A model generated the notes under the pieces. The model was not told the origin of the DNA, ran no database searches, and saw only the letters and a program-made list of their open reading frames with translations. Both the position numbers and the translations under genes were made by a program. From an uncultured Sphingomonadaceae bacterium (GTDB lineage Bacteria > Pseudomonadota > Alphaproteobacteria > Sphingomonadales > Sphingomonadaceae), in assembly GCA_947501325.1 (NCBI GenBank), contig CANMVC010000003.1, positions 143,389 to 207,388 on the forward strand: a stretch of 64,000 bases of DNA, given 5' to 3'. Below are positions 1 through 8,463 of this stretch, piece by piece; within the stretch, counting starts at the first letter, position 1, and every line of letters begins with the position of its first letter.

Positions 1-1
1 A

Positions 2-1273
2 CTGGATCTGCTCATCGATGAAACGGTCGAGCCGATTGAAGTGTGGACCACTCTGGACCTGGGCATGCAACGTGCGGCGACAAATGCCATACAAACCGGC
101 GTTCCTGCTGGTGTCCAGGGCGCAATGGTTGCAATTGACCGGGACGGAGCCGTTCGGGCAATGGTTGGTGGAACCGATTATGTTACCTCCAATTATAACC
201 GCGCAACGCAAGCCGTCCGGCAACCCGGATCCGCGTGGAAAGTTTTTGTCTATATGGCGGCCCTTGAAGCGGGATATTCTCCCAATGACATTGTCACTGA
301 CCAGCCTATTCAGATTGGTGACTGGCGGCCGCGTAACAGCGGCGGAAACTATGCCGGCGATATCAGCTTGCGCAGCGCCTTTGCCTATTCCAAAAATACG
401 GTGGCCGCTGCCATCGGCAATGATATCGGCACCTCGACCGTCGCCAATATGGCAAGGCGGTTCGGCATCAGCACGCCGATTGATGTGAACCCTTCTATGG
501 TGCTCGGCACGTCTGATGTCCGGCTGCTTGAAATGACGCGCGCTTTCGCTTCCATCAATGCCAAAGGGGTCGCTATTACGCCCTATGCGATCACGAAAGT
601 GACCACCATAAAGGGCGATGTCCTTTACAAGAGCAAATATGATGGCAGCCGCGTGCTTGTCGACCCTTGGGTCGCCGCCGGAATAACCGATCTCATGCAG
701 ACGGCGGTAAATACCGGTACTGGTAGAGCGGCCCAGATCGGACGTCCGGTGGCTGGCAAAACCGGGACCACAAGCAGCAATAAGGATGGTTGGTTCCTGG
801 GCTTTTCAAGCGGCCTCACCACAGGCGTCTGGATGGGCCGTGACGACGCCAAAGCCGTCCGCGGACTGCAAGGTGGCCGCGCACCTGCAGCGGCCTTTGC
901 ATCCTTCATGAAAGTCGCTGTCGCCAAACGGAAAGTCGAGAAGTTTGAAACCGAACTGGTGCTGCCTGACTGGCAGCTGGAGCCCGACGAAGAAGACTTA
1001 TATGGCGCGCCCGAAGACGGGATCTATGTCGACGAAAACGGCATGCCGATAGAATCCGGCCAGGGCGTGGAATATGATCTGGAAGGCGGTCAGGCAGAAG
1101 ATGGTCCACCACAACTGGATCAGGGGTGGATTGATTCCGTTTTAGGTCGAGGCGAACAAAAGCCACCTGAAAAACCGGCCCAACGCGAAAATGCGCCACC
1201 CGCTAATGACCCTTCGGAACCGGCCAGACCGAACGCACCTGTTTCCATTTTGCCAAAGCCGGCTGAAGAATAG
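2..1273 (+). CDS. mrcA: Penicillin-binding protein 1A, C-terminal part (5' end outside window)
   Basis: Bifunctional class A PBP that polymerises and cross-links peptidoglycan at the inner membrane. Only the last 423 residues are present, and the reading frame is open from base 2. The transpeptidase motifs are visible in order: SAWK (active Ser about residue 77 of the fragment), SKN (about 130) and KTGT (about 253). The glycosyltransferase half lies upstream of the window. The tail after the transpeptidase domain is acidic and then Pro-rich, as in other alphaproteobacterial PBP1A proteins. It converges with the metallopeptidase gene that follows. Confidence 0.93.
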   Translation: MDLLIDETVEPIEVWTTLDLGMQRAATNAIQTGVPAGVQGAMVAIDRDGAVRAMVGGTDYVTSNYNRATQAVRQPGSAWKVFVYMAALEAGYSPNDIVTDQPIQIGDWRPRNSGGNYAGDISLRSAFAYSKNTVAAAIGNDIGTSTVANMARRFGISTPIDVNPSMVLGTSDVRLLEMTRAFASINAKGVAITPYAITKVTTIKGDVLYKSKYDGSRVLVDPWVAAGITDLMQTAVNTGTGRAAQIGRPVAGKTGTTSSNKDGWFLGFSSGLTTGVWMGRDDAKAVRGLQGGRAPAAAFASFMKVAVAKRKVEKFETELVLPDWQLEPDEEDLYGAPEDGIYVDENGMPIESGQGVEYDLEGGQAEDGPPQLDQGWIDSVLGRGEQKPPEKPAQRENAPPANDPSEPARPNAPVSILPKPAEE

Positions 1274-1294
1274 CTCGAATCCTAGCGCCAATGC

Positions 1295-2044
1295 TTATTT
1301 ATCATGTGCGGGAGCACCGATGAGATGAAGAGCCGCCCCATGCTCCTTGAGCCAGCGGTCCGCAGCGCGGCGCTCTCCTTCGAATATGTCATCGAGCAAG
1401 GCGTAGAAAGATGGGCTGTGGTTCATGTGACGCAAATGGGCGACCTCGTGGGCAACCACGGAACGGCGAACCATCGGGGGAGCCATAACAAGCCGCCAAT
1501 TTAATCGTATCGCCTTACGGCCGGAACAACTTCCCCAACGTCGCCGGGCATCACCAACAGACAATGTCGGTATATTGGTATCCGTCTGCTTGCAATAATA
1601 GGCCAGATCATCGGCATAAATTGCGCGCGCTTGCTCTTTCATCCATTCCATTACGCGGGTTTCCAAGCGTTCTAGAGGACCGCCAACGCGGATTTCATCC
1701 TCTACTTTCAAAGGCTTCCGGCTGTAATCAAGCGACCAGCGAACGAAATGGCTTTGGCCGGCAAAGGCCAATTCAGTACCGTTCACAATCGGAACCGGCG
1801 GAGGTGCGTCGGCAAAATGCGCGGCCAGCCAGTCCGATTTGGATTGGGCAAACCGCAGCGCATGAGCGGTATCGGCATAACGCGGCATGGTTAGTCGAAC
1901 TTCACCTTTTACAGTGTCCGCCGATACAGCAATCGAACGGGATTGGGCCAATTTGCGGACCCGCAGGGGATAGAAGCGCCCTTCCAACTCGATTTCCAGT
2001 TCGTCCTGCTCCACGGAAATGGACCGGTGATTAGAGCGGCTCAT
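1295..2044 (-). CDS. YgjP-like zinc metallopeptidase (SprT/DUF45 family)
   Basis: Predicted M48-type metal-dependent hydrolase of the YgjP/DUF45 family, about 249 residues. The zinc motif HEVAH is followed by a downstream LRHMNHSPSF segment, matching the family pattern HExxH...H. I start at the ATG at 2044 because the residues before it in the open frame are unlike the family and would overlap the upstream YcgN-like gene heavily. From 2044 the overlap is 14 bp, suggesting translational coupling. The cellular substrate of this family is not established. Confidence is high for the family and low for the role. Confidence 0.85.
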   Translation of the reverse strand: MSRSNHRSISVEQDELEIELEGRFYPLRVRKLAQSRSIAVSADTVKGEVRLTMPRYADTAHALRFAQSKSDWLAAHFADAPPPVPIVNGTELAFAGQSHFVRWSLDYSRKPLKVEDEIRVGGPLERLETRVMEWMKEQARAIYADDLAYYCKQTDTNIPTLSVGDARRRWGSCSGRKAIRLNWRLVMAPPMVRRSVVAHEVAHLRHMNHSPSFYALLDDIFEGERRAADRWLKEHGAALHLIGAPAHDK

Positions 2045-2477
2045 CGAGAATATGCTGTTCAATCGGCCCAGCTTCAACCTCCGTAATAACCTTGCCCCGG
2101 ATAGAATTTCCGGTCCTGTGAATAGTCTCGCGATCACCGGAAATCAAATAATGCCAGTCGGGCAGCGCCATATCCCGCGCCCGCATCTTGTAAGCGCAAC
2201 TGTCCGGGAGCCACGAAAACGTATCAAGCTTGCTACGCGTCAACCGGACACAATCGGGCACATAATAGCGGCGGCGGCGATAATCACTGCATTGGGCACT
2301 TTGCAAGTCCAGCAACTTGCAAGCAATGTTGGTCATGTAGATCTGACCATCATCCTCATCTTCCGCTTTGAGCAAGCAACATTTCCCGCAGCCATCGCAC
2401 AATGCCTCCCATTGCCCGCGGTCCAGCTTATCAAGTGGCTGTTCCCAAAATGGTGGGTTATCGACTATTTCGTCCAT
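2031..2477 (-). CDS. UPF0260 (YcgN-like) cysteine-cluster protein
   Basis: A 148-residue cytoplasmic protein of the YcgN/UPF0260 family. The signature is the cysteine cluster CDGCGKCC near residue 29, followed by further cysteines (IACKLLD, AQCSDY, PDCVRL), probably a zinc or iron-sulfur ligand set of the CxxCxxCC family. The function of the family is unknown. It overlaps the sco gene upstream by 13 bp and the metallopeptidase gene downstream by 14 bp, so the three minus-strand genes are probably one transcript. Confidence 0.85.
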   Translation of the reverse strand: MDEIVDNPPFWEQPLDKLDRGQWEALCDGCGKCCLLKAEDEDDGQIYMTNIACKLLDLQSAQCSDYRRRRYYVPDCVRLTRSKLDTFSWLPDSCAYKMRARDMALPDWHYLISGDRETIHRTGNSIRGKVITEVEAGPIEQHILDEPL

Positions 2478-3082
2478 CGCTTGATTTCATCTGCGACTTG
2501 TTGCGGGGTCCCATCAAAGGGGAGCAACGCAATCGGTTCACCCTGCGGTCCAAACAAATATCCCTGCCGGCTATGATCCACCAGATACTCACTAAACCCG
2601 GGGCTTTCGCGCTTGTTATAGATGATCAGATATTTCTTTGCGACCGCCGCAATCTCATCAACACTTCCGGTTAGTCCGATGAGTCTCGGATGGAAATTGT
2701 CGGTATATTGCTTGAGCTGCTCTGGCCCGTCCCGCTCCGGATCGATGGAAATGAAAATCGGCTGAATCTTCTCCGCTAGCGTCGGATCTTCTTTTTCCGC
2801 GAGGGTCAGGCCATTCATCAAATTGGCGAGATCGATCGGGCAAACGTCAGGACAATAGGTAAAGCCAAAATAGATGATCCGGTATTTGCCGTTAAAATCA
2901 GTGTCCGAGCTTTTCCCGCCATCCTGATTGGTGAGCGTGAAACTGCCACCAATTTTAGCGCCAGCCAGTGGCGCTTCTTCCGCAATATTATCTGAAGAAG
3001 CCGGGTTGCAGGCCGACAACAGCGCCATTAGAAGAAGGGTAGAAAAAGCGGATAGGAATTTGTTCATCATGCGGCCAGACAT
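2465..3082 (-). CDS. SCO1/SenC family copper chaperone lipoprotein
   Basis: Thioredoxin-fold copper protein that helps assemble the CuA centre of cytochrome c oxidase in the periplasm. It is about 205 residues. An N-terminal hydrophobic segment ends in a lipobox-like LLSAC, so it is probably a lipoprotein. The copper-binding CPDVC motif (Cys77 and Cys81) and the downstream histidine in LVDHSRQG are present. Start choice is uncertain: Met1, Met5 and Met6 all precede the signal and none has a strong ribosome-binding site. It is first in a three-gene leftward operon. Confidence 0.9.
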   Translation of the reverse strand: MSGRMMNKFLSAFSTLLLMALLSACNPASSDNIAEEAPLAGAKIGGSFTLTNQDGGKSSDTDFNGKYRIIYFGFTYCPDVCPIDLANLMNGLTLAEKEDPTLAEKIQPIFISIDPERDGPEQLKQYTDNFHPRLIGLTGSVDEIAAVAKKYLIIYNKRESPGFSEYLVDHSRQGYLFGPQGEPIALLPFDGTPQQVADEIKRWTK

Positions 3083-3172
3083 GGTCTGCTAAGAAACAAT
3101 ATTCAACCGATAATTGACGCAATCTATTGCCGAATGACGATTCGGCTGTCGAATCTGGATAGGGCGATTTGT

Positions 3173-3841
3173 ATGCTTTGGGGCAACCATAAAATTTCAC
3201 GAGCGAAGAACTTTCACACAGGAAAAACCGATATCAAGCGTTTCTTCCTCAGCCTGCTGATAATGTGCTCCCTGGCCGTACCGAATGCAGCCATGGGACA
3301 ATTTTCCAGCAGCTATAATTTCCTAAAAGCGGTGAAAGACCGGGACGGGACAGAAGCGACGAAATTTTTGAACGAACCCGGGACCGTGATCGTCAATACC
3401 AGGGATGTTTCCACGGGCGAAACGGCCTTGCACATCGTCGTTGCCCGTCGCGATGCAACCTGGACCGGCTTTTTGTTGCAAAAGGGTGCCAATCCTAACC
3501 TTCGGGACAAACAGGGCAACACGCCGTTAATGCTCGCGACCCAATTGCGTTTCGTTGAAGGCGCAAGGGTCTTGCTCGCGAAGAATGCCAAGGTTGATCA
3601 GACCAATAATCGCGGGGAAACCGCGCTCATCCGCGCCGTGCAGCTTCGTGATTCGGAAATGACACGGTTGTTGCTGAAAAACGGCGCTGATCCCGACCGT
3701 ACCGATACTTTGGCCGGACTTTCCGCCCGCGACTATGCAGCGCGCGATCGCCGCGCATCTGCGATATTGAGCGAAATTGAAAAGGCGGATGCGGAGAAAA
3801 AACCGAAATCAGAAGGCCGGTTTTTCGGGCCAGAAGGCTAG
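3173..3841 (+). CDS. Secreted ankyrin-repeat protein
   Basis: About 222 residues from the ATG at 3173; a longer start at 3134 is possible. A signal peptide-like stretch (FFLSLLIMCSLAVPNAAMG) precedes three to four ankyrin repeats recognisable by GETALHIVVARRD, GNTPLMLATQLR and GETALIRAVQLRD. A charged Lys/Glu-rich tail closes the protein. It is probably a periplasmic protein-protein interaction module with no catalytic residues visible. It is a plus-strand gene set among leftward genes and converges with mmcB. No specific partner can be inferred. Confidence 0.82.
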   Translation: MLWGNHKISRAKNFHTGKTDIKRFFLSLLIMCSLAVPNAAMGQFSSSYNFLKAVKDRDGTEATKFLNEPGTVIVNTRDVSTGETALHIVVARRDATWTGFLLQKGANPNLRDKQGNTPLMLATQLRFVEGARVLLAKNAKVDQTNNRGETALIRAVQLRDSEMTRLLLKNGADPDRTDTLAGLSARDYAARDRRASAILSEIEKADAEKKPKSEGRFFGPEG

Positions 3842-3865
3842 GCACCGACCAATTATTCTGTAGAA

Positions 3866-4408
3866 TCAATAAAATTCCCGCGCATCCGGGTCTATCCACC
3901 CGTTAACGGCGGACAGCCGCTGCATTGATCGCCGTGCCAATCTCATCGTCTCGGCTTTTCGCCGTGCTGGCGCCAGACTATGCGTCGCGGCAGGCCGGAT
4001 CATTTCCGCCTCATAGGCATCGGCAATGATCAATCCGGCCCGTTCCGGCAGGAAATCCGGACGACTGAGCGGAGCCATATCCAGATCTCCCGGTACGGCC
4101 CAATAGAAGCGGTCACAATAATCCAGATATTCCGTCCATTTGTCATCGCCCAAAAGATCACCACGCGCGACTTTAATCTCGACGATAACAATCTGCCCCT
4201 TGGCATCGACTCCCATCAGGTCAGCACGCCTTTTATTAGGCAAACTGACCTCGGACAGCAGCATGATGTCATGCCTGAAGAAAAGCCGCGCAACCCCTCT
4301 GGCAACCGCAGCTGCGCCGGTGAGAGCGCCGCTACTATCCTCCGGATTCGAAACACTGGTGGCCAAGGCGGCAAGAGCTGGAGGCGAATCATTTGGTTCT
4401 ATCATCAT
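3866..4408 (-). CDS. mmcB: MmcB family DNA repair protein (PD-(D/E)XK-like fold)
   Basis: Alphaproteobacterial MmcB, a DNA-damage-inducible protein implicated in repair and lesion tolerance. It is about 180 residues from the ATG at 4408, with another ATG at 4405. The restriction-endonuclease-like core is seen as RADLMGVD, then IVIVEIKVAR, then DDKWTEYLDYCDRFYWAVP; the D...ExK spacing fits a nuclease fold, though activity is unproven here. The open frame extends to 4465, but a GTTC-N7-GTTC SOS box sits at 4421-4435, so the start is most likely just downstream of it. Induction by LexA release is therefore expected. Confidence 0.85.
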   Translation of the reverse strand: MMIEPNDSPPALAALATSVSNPEDSSGALTGAAAVARGVARLFFRHDIMLLSEVSLPNKRRADLMGVDAKGQIVIVEIKVARGDLLGDDKWTEYLDYCDRFYWAVPGDLDMAPLSRPDFLPERAGLIIADAYEAEMIRPAATHSLAPARRKAETMRLARRSMQRLSAVNGWIDPDAREFY

Positions 4409-4420
4409 CAGAGCAGGATA

Positions 4421-4435
4421 GAACATAAATAGAAC
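4421..4435 (-). promoter_or_regulatory. Alphaproteobacterial SOS box (LexA operator) of mmcB
   Basis: Read on the minus strand the site is GTTC, seven bases, GTTC, the direct-repeat LexA box of Alphaproteobacteria. It lies 13 bp ahead of the ATG at 4408. A plausible promoter (TTGTCC, 18 bp, TATTTT) lies just upstream, so bound LexA would cover the transcription start. Confidence 0.75.
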
Positions 4436-4746
4436 AAAATAAAGATGCTTGTCTTTTTCGGACAAGGTTCGGGGTGAAAGCGCAAGAAGGACAAGGCCGA
4501 TAAACCAATTGGTGCTTTACGGAGAAGGCGCCTCATTCCAAAGTTCACACGGAAGATGCCCTGCTGCCCGTCAAAGTTCACACAAGTCACAGGGCTGTTG
4601 CATTGCGGCTTTGGTATTTTTCGGCCCGCCCGATTGCACGCAAGTCATATTCAACATTGAGAAAGAGCACCGCTACAATTATCACAAAGCCCTGTCTGTA
4701 GGAAAGCGGATCTGGCGCTCCAAAAGCCGCGGGCCATGCGCGCAAA
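4436..4746. other. Non-coding gap between mmcB and the SleB-like gene
   Basis: No convincing gene was found here. Short open frames exist on both strands but show no family resemblance and no good ribosome-binding site. The gap holds the mmcB promoter at its left end, a 12-bp direct repeat CAAAGTTCACAC at 4539-4550 and 4572-4583 (33 bp apart), and the terminator of the gene to the right. Confidence 0.6.
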
Positions 4747-4774
4747 ATAAAGGCCCCCAATTGGGAGCCTTTAT
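4747..4774 (-). terminator. Rho-independent terminator of the SleB-like hydrolase gene
   Basis: A 28-bp inverted repeat: 12-bp arms reading ATAAAGGCYCCC around an AATT loop, with one mismatch. On the minus strand it is followed by TTTTG. It lies 22 bp past the stop of the wall hydrolase gene. Confidence 0.75.
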
Positions 4775-4795
4775 GAAACATTCTGGTAATCGAGA

Positions 4796-5497
4796 TCAGC
4801 GATAGAAAATATGATTATCGATCGTCGCCATGCGCTTGAGCCGCCAGCCGGGTGATACGTAGCGGGCGTGAAAGAACAAAGCGCCTTCGACCGGGCTTTT
4901 CCAGCCGTCATTCATGGCGATTTTGGCTATCGCTACAGCATTGCGCCAGTGACGGTGTCCCTTGTTAATACGGGGCATTTTGCCACCGCGGATGAACGAA
5001 AATTGTTTGCGCTGGTAGACAACGCCGCAAAGGCTATCGGGAAAACGCGATGACGCGGCCCGTGCCATGACAACCCGCGCAACCGCAAGCTGTCCTGCCA
5101 GTGTTTCGCCTTTGGATTCAAAATATACTGTTCCGGCCAGGCACTGCATTTCTTCGCTCAAATCGCCGGCAACCGACTGCTGTTTGACAAGCTCACGGAG
5201 AGAACCGGCGCCGTCATTCGTGAAATCGACCGTTTCGAGAGCGGCCTGCTCTTCATTGGCAAGCTGGTCAGCTTCGACCACGTCCTGCGGGATGGCAGCC
5301 ACAACTTCCTGCTGTTCTCCGAAAATGACGGGAGCCGTTTCATCGGCGGTTTCCAGCATGGCTGGATCGACGACGATTTCGACTTCGGGTATATCATCAT
5401 TGGCTTCTAGTGCGAATGATGCATCGGTCACTGCAAGAGCGGCGACCGCAGAAAATGCAAGCGAAACCACGCTTGCAGCTTTAAAAATTTTGCTCAT
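4796..5497 (-). CDS. SleB-like cell wall hydrolase
   Basis: Predicted secreted peptidoglycan hydrolase of the SleB/CwlJ (hydrolase_2) family, 233 residues. A signal peptide (to about residue 30, ending ASFA) is followed by an acidic low-complexity linker and then the C-terminal catalytic domain from about residue 115. That domain shows MQCLAGTVYFESKGE with the catalytic-type glutamate, then QFSFI and a C-terminal FFHARYVSPGW. Its promoter must lie in the 190 bp to the right, where I recognise no operator. It ends at a clear terminator. Confidence 0.88.
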   Translation of the reverse strand: MSKIFKAASVVSLAFSAVAALAVTDASFALEANDDIPEVEIVVDPAMLETADETAPVIFGEQQEVVAAIPQDVVEADQLANEEQAALETVDFTNDGAGSLRELVKQQSVAGDLSEEMQCLAGTVYFESKGETLAGQLAVARVVMARAASSRFPDSLCGVVYQRKQFSFIRGGKMPRINKGHRHWRNAVAIAKIAMNDGWKSPVEGALFFHARYVSPGWRLKRMATIDNHIFYR

Positions 5498-5690
5498 AAA
5501 CCTGTTATTTTATGCGGCGAGTCGAGTGCCAGCCGAAACCAGCGAAAATAAGCTTAAAAAACCAACCAACAGCTTATCCCTCTTCCCTCCGTCTGCGTGT
5601 TTATTCCGCGTCCATGTGGACAATCCCTCGGAACAACCTTCGCTTCAAAGTTGATCGCGAAATAGGGTGCAGTGCAGCAAAGTCAAGAAA

Positions 5691-6026
5691 TCAGGTCATT
5701 TGAGCGATGAGCCGTTCCGCATCCGGGATGTCCAGTTCAATTAACCATAAGTCCGGATCAAACCGCGCTCTTCGCGCGAGATATTCTTCTAAATCTTGTT
5801 GTTTTTCAGTATCTTGGGGCCATATCACCTGCCAGGTTGAAGGCCCGTCCAGGCTCGGCATTTTCTCCAGAAGCCGCGGATCTTTACCCTTTTCCAGGCA
5901 AATAATGAGAATCGCACCGGCAATCCGGTCGCCCTTGCGCAGCACCATCGCAAAGCCGCCCTCTTGGTTCACTTTGCGCAACAAGGACTGCACTGTCATC
6001 TCGGCAGACAGTCGCGGTTCGATCAT
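5691..6026 (-). CDS. DUF1491 family protein
   Basis: A 111-residue soluble protein matching the alphaproteobacterial DUF1491 family (N-terminal RLSAEMTVQSLLRKVNQEGG, C-terminal RFDPDLWLIELDI). Function is unknown. The ATG overlaps the stop of the thioesterase gene by 4 bp, so it is translated as part of the hpf-ptsN-thioesterase leftward group. Confidence 0.82.
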   Translation of the reverse strand: MIEPRLSAEMTVQSLLRKVNQEGGFAMVLRKGDRIAGAILIICLEKGKDPRLLEKMPSLDGPSTWQVIWPQDTEKQQDLEEYLARRARFDPDLWLIELDIPDAERLIAQMT

Positions 6027-6502
6027 ATATCCTGCTTGTAGCCGGGGAGCGATGCCAGAGGGATATGGGACCGCATGAATGTCCCGGTGCCGCGTGCAAT
6101 TTCTTCGCCCTCTTCATCGATTAATCGGGAATCGGCCACAAATACACGTCTTTTCCCGCTAACCCAGCGTCCCTCTGCCGTCACCGTGCTCGATTTTAGC
6201 GGGCGCGTGAACAGCACGTTGAACGCCGTAGTCAGCAAAAACCGGTCGGACACCAAGCTGTTGGCTGCGTAAAAAGCGGCATCGTCGAGCATTTTAAAAT
6301 AGCTGGTCCCATGCACAGCGCCGGCAGCGTGATAGTGCCGCTCATCAACCGCGAATGTGATGCGGGCAAAGCCGCGTTCGATAATTTCGAGATCAGACGC
6401 AAATAAACTGTTGATCGGCGCTTGCTTATAGAGCCGTTCCAGAGCGCGAAAATGTTCGTGCGATCCGTCCGCCTGCTGTTCTGATTGCGTATCTGAAGCC
6501 AT
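6023..6502 (-). CDS. PaaI-type hotdog-fold thioesterase
   Basis: Acyl-CoA thioesterase-like protein of about 159 residues with a single hotdog domain. HAAGAVHGTSYFKMLDDAAFYAAN matches the HGG.../D catalytic helix region of the PaaI family. I start at the ATG at 6502, two bases after the ptsN stop; an upstream TTG at 6508 is less likely. The natural substrate is not predictable. It is co-transcribed with ptsN upstream and DUF1491 downstream. Confidence 0.82.
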   Translation of the reverse strand: MASDTQSEQQADGSHEHFRALERLYKQAPINSLFASDLEIIERGFARITFAVDERHYHAAGAVHGTSYFKMLDDAAFYAANSLVSDRFLLTTAFNVLFTRPLKSSTVTAEGRWVSGKRRVFVADSRLIDEEGEEIARGTGTFMRSHIPLASLPGYKQDI

Positions 6503-6504
6503 TA

Positions 6505-6972
6505 TCAAGCCGCTTGCTGATCCTGTTGTCCGGTCAGCAAGGCGTAAAGCGCATCATCCGAACTGGCACCTCTTAATTTCGAGACAACCGATTCATTGCG
6601 CAAAAACCGCGATATTTCGGCGAGCGCCTTCAAATGATCGGCACTGCCCTGTTCGGGAGACAGCAACCCGAAGACCAGATCAATATCCTCGCCATCATGC
6701 GCATCAAATGCGACGGGCTCCGGCAGCCGAATGAAGAGGCCGACACTATGGTCCAGCTGCTTGATCCGGGCATGCGGTATGGCGACCGAACCGCCAAATC
6801 CGGTGGAGCCCAAAGATTCGCGCGCGTTCAAACGGTCCTGCACCAGCTGCGCATCAAGACCGTAGCTCTTCGCCGCTTGCTGGGCCAAAGTCGAAAAAAT
6901 TTTATGTTTGGACAGTGCCGTCTCGCTCGTCATAACCGCGGCAGAGTCGATATGAACTGACAAATATTCCAT
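6505..6972 (-). CDS. ptsN: Nitrogen-PTS EIIA protein PtsN
   Basis: EIIA-Ntr, the terminal phosphoacceptor of the nitrogen phosphotransferase system, which relays nitrogen/carbon status to potassium transport and stress responses. About 155 residues of the PTS_EIIA_2 fold; the phosphorylated histidine lies in SVAIPHARI. The ATG at 6972 is chosen because GAGGAAAAC precedes it directly; the open frame runs 34 codons further without family similarity. It sits downstream of hpf, a common pairing in Proteobacteria although rpoN is not here. Confidence 0.9.
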   Translation of the reverse strand: MEYLSVHIDSAAVMTSETALSKHKIFSTLAQQAAKSYGLDAQLVQDRLNARESLGSTGFGGSVAIPHARIKQLDHSVGLFIRLPEPVAFDAHDGEDIDLVFGLLSPEQGSADHLKALAEISRFLRNESVVSKLRGASSDDALYALLTGQQDQQAA

Positions 6973-7122
6973 GTTTTCCTCAAAAGTCCAGACGCCCGGA
7001 CCGTTACTATACAAAGCATCATGGCGGGCTATACGCCTCTGCAGGATGCTGTTGATCACTAATAGCTCTGCCAAAAGATGCCAAATTTTAGCGTTTCGAG
7101 TGACTTGGCAGAAATAAAGACG

Positions 7123-7695
7123 CTATTGCTGCGGTTCGACCCAGCCAATAGTGCCATCTGAGCGGCGATAAACCATATTATGCGATCCAGTTCCAGCATT
7201 TTTGAACAATAGCGCGCTGGTATTGCGCAAATCCATCATCATCACCGCGTCAGACACGCTGGCTTCCGGGATATCAGTGCTCGTTTCAGCAATAATCGGA
7301 GGGGCCTGGGAGTCATTTTCCGTTTCAATCTCTTCATCACCGGCGTCAAACACCCGATAGGCGGCCTCTTCCTGTTTCGCGGCATATTGTGCCTGAACAT
7401 GATGATCGTTCAGTCGGCGCATGTACCGGCGTAGCTGCTTTTCAACCTTGTCCGCGGCTTGTTCAAAAGCCTGATGTGCGTCACCGGCCCGCGCTTCCGA
7501 TTTCAACATCAAACCCGTCATGATGTGCGCGACAATATCGCATTGAAACTGGTTATGCGGCGCCTTGCCAATTGTCGCATGGGTTGAAATCGCCTTCGGG
7601 AAATATTTGTCGGCTATCGCATTCATTCGATCATCAATGTGGGTTTGAAGCGCATCACCAGTATCCACTTGATGTCCTGAAACACGAATTTCCAT
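7123..7695 (-). CDS. hpf: Long-form ribosome hibernation promoting factor
   Basis: HPF inactivates ribosomes in stationary phase. At 190 residues this is the long form. An N-terminal S30AE domain (MEIRVSGHQVDTGDALQTHI onward, with the basic helix KQLRRYMRRLNDHH) is joined by an acidic linker to the C-terminal dimerisation domain (MMMDLRNTSALLFKNAGTG, ending GTIGWVEPQ). The long form mediates 100S ribosome dimers in other bacteria. It has the leading position in the group hpf, ptsN, thioesterase, DUF1491. Confidence 0.92.
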   Translation of the reverse strand: MEIRVSGHQVDTGDALQTHIDDRMNAIADKYFPKAISTHATIGKAPHNQFQCDIVAHIMTGLMLKSEARAGDAHQAFEQAADKVEKQLRRYMRRLNDHHVQAQYAAKQEEAAYRVFDAGDEEIETENDSQAPPIIAETSTDIPEASVSDAVMMMDLRNTSALLFKNAGTGSHNMVYRRSDGTIGWVEPQQ

Positions 7696-7737
7696 ATTAT
7701 TTCTCCATTATGGTTGCGCGGCTATTAGAATTTACGG

Positions 7738-8436
7738 TTATAAATCGGCCCAGAGAGGGTCCTTTATTCCCTCCATAAAGGCCGCGTGGCGGGCGAGCTC
7801 TTCTGCACTGGCATTATGCGGACGCGGCGCGATAAACTGTCGACGCAGAGCCGCCTCTTTACCGGACGGTTGGCGCTGATTCTCGGAATCCGATATTTTA
7901 TCGTCGGCCAGGCCGAGACCAATTTGCCGTCCGCCGGTTAACTCTATGTAGAGCTGAGTCAGCAGTTCTGCATCCAGCAAGGCACCGTGTTTTACGCGGT
8001 GGCTGCGATCAATACCATAGCGGCTGCACAGCGCATCCAGCGACAATTTGGCGCCGGGATGTTTGACCTTTGCGATTGCCAGCGTATCCACCATCCGGAA
8101 CTGGGAAATAGCGTGTTTCCCGCAGAGAACCAGTTCGGCATTGAGGAAGTTAAAGTCAAATTGCGCATTATGGGCGACCAGATTGGCGTCACCGAGAAAT
8201 TCGAGCAGCTCATCTGCGCCATCAGCGAAGAGTTTTTTGTCCGACAGGAATGTGTCTGACAGACCATGCACCTGTTCTGCTGCCTTGGGCATGGGGCGCT
8301 GCGGATTGTAATAGCAGTGAAAGCTATTGCCGGTTTCGATCCGGTCAATCATTTCAATACAGCCTATTTCAACCATCCGGTCGCCGCTTTGAGGGTCGAA
8401 TCCGGTGGTTTCAGTGTCGAAAATTATTTCCCGCAT
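7738..8436 (-). CDS. dnaQ: DNA polymerase III epsilon subunit (proofreading exonuclease)
   Basis: 3'-5' exonuclease that proofreads for the replicative polymerase. It is 232 residues of DEDDh type: ExoI motif FDTETTG (Asp7, Glu9), ExoII around VAHNAQFDFNFL, ExoIII near HGALLDAELL. The C-terminal extension is the part expected to bind the alpha subunit. It lies 27 bp downstream of coaE in the leftward group next to the origin, as in Caulobacter. Confidence 0.93.
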   Translation of the reverse strand: MREIIFDTETTGFDPQSGDRMVEIGCIEMIDRIETGNSFHCYYNPQRPMPKAAEQVHGLSDTFLSDKKLFADGADELLEFLGDANLVAHNAQFDFNFLNAELVLCGKHAISQFRMVDTLAIAKVKHPGAKLSLDALCSRYGIDRSHRVKHGALLDAELLTQLYIELTGGRQIGLGLADDKISDSENQRQPSGKEAALRRQFIAPRPHNASAEELARHAAFMEGIKDPLWADL

Positions 8437-8463
8437 AAGACCAATATCGGACTCAATTTCAAG

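Noticed and set aside
4449..4805. A 118-codon open frame filling the mmcB-sleB gap
   Set aside because: No family likeness, no good start site, and it runs through the terminator hairpin and the mmcB promoter region.
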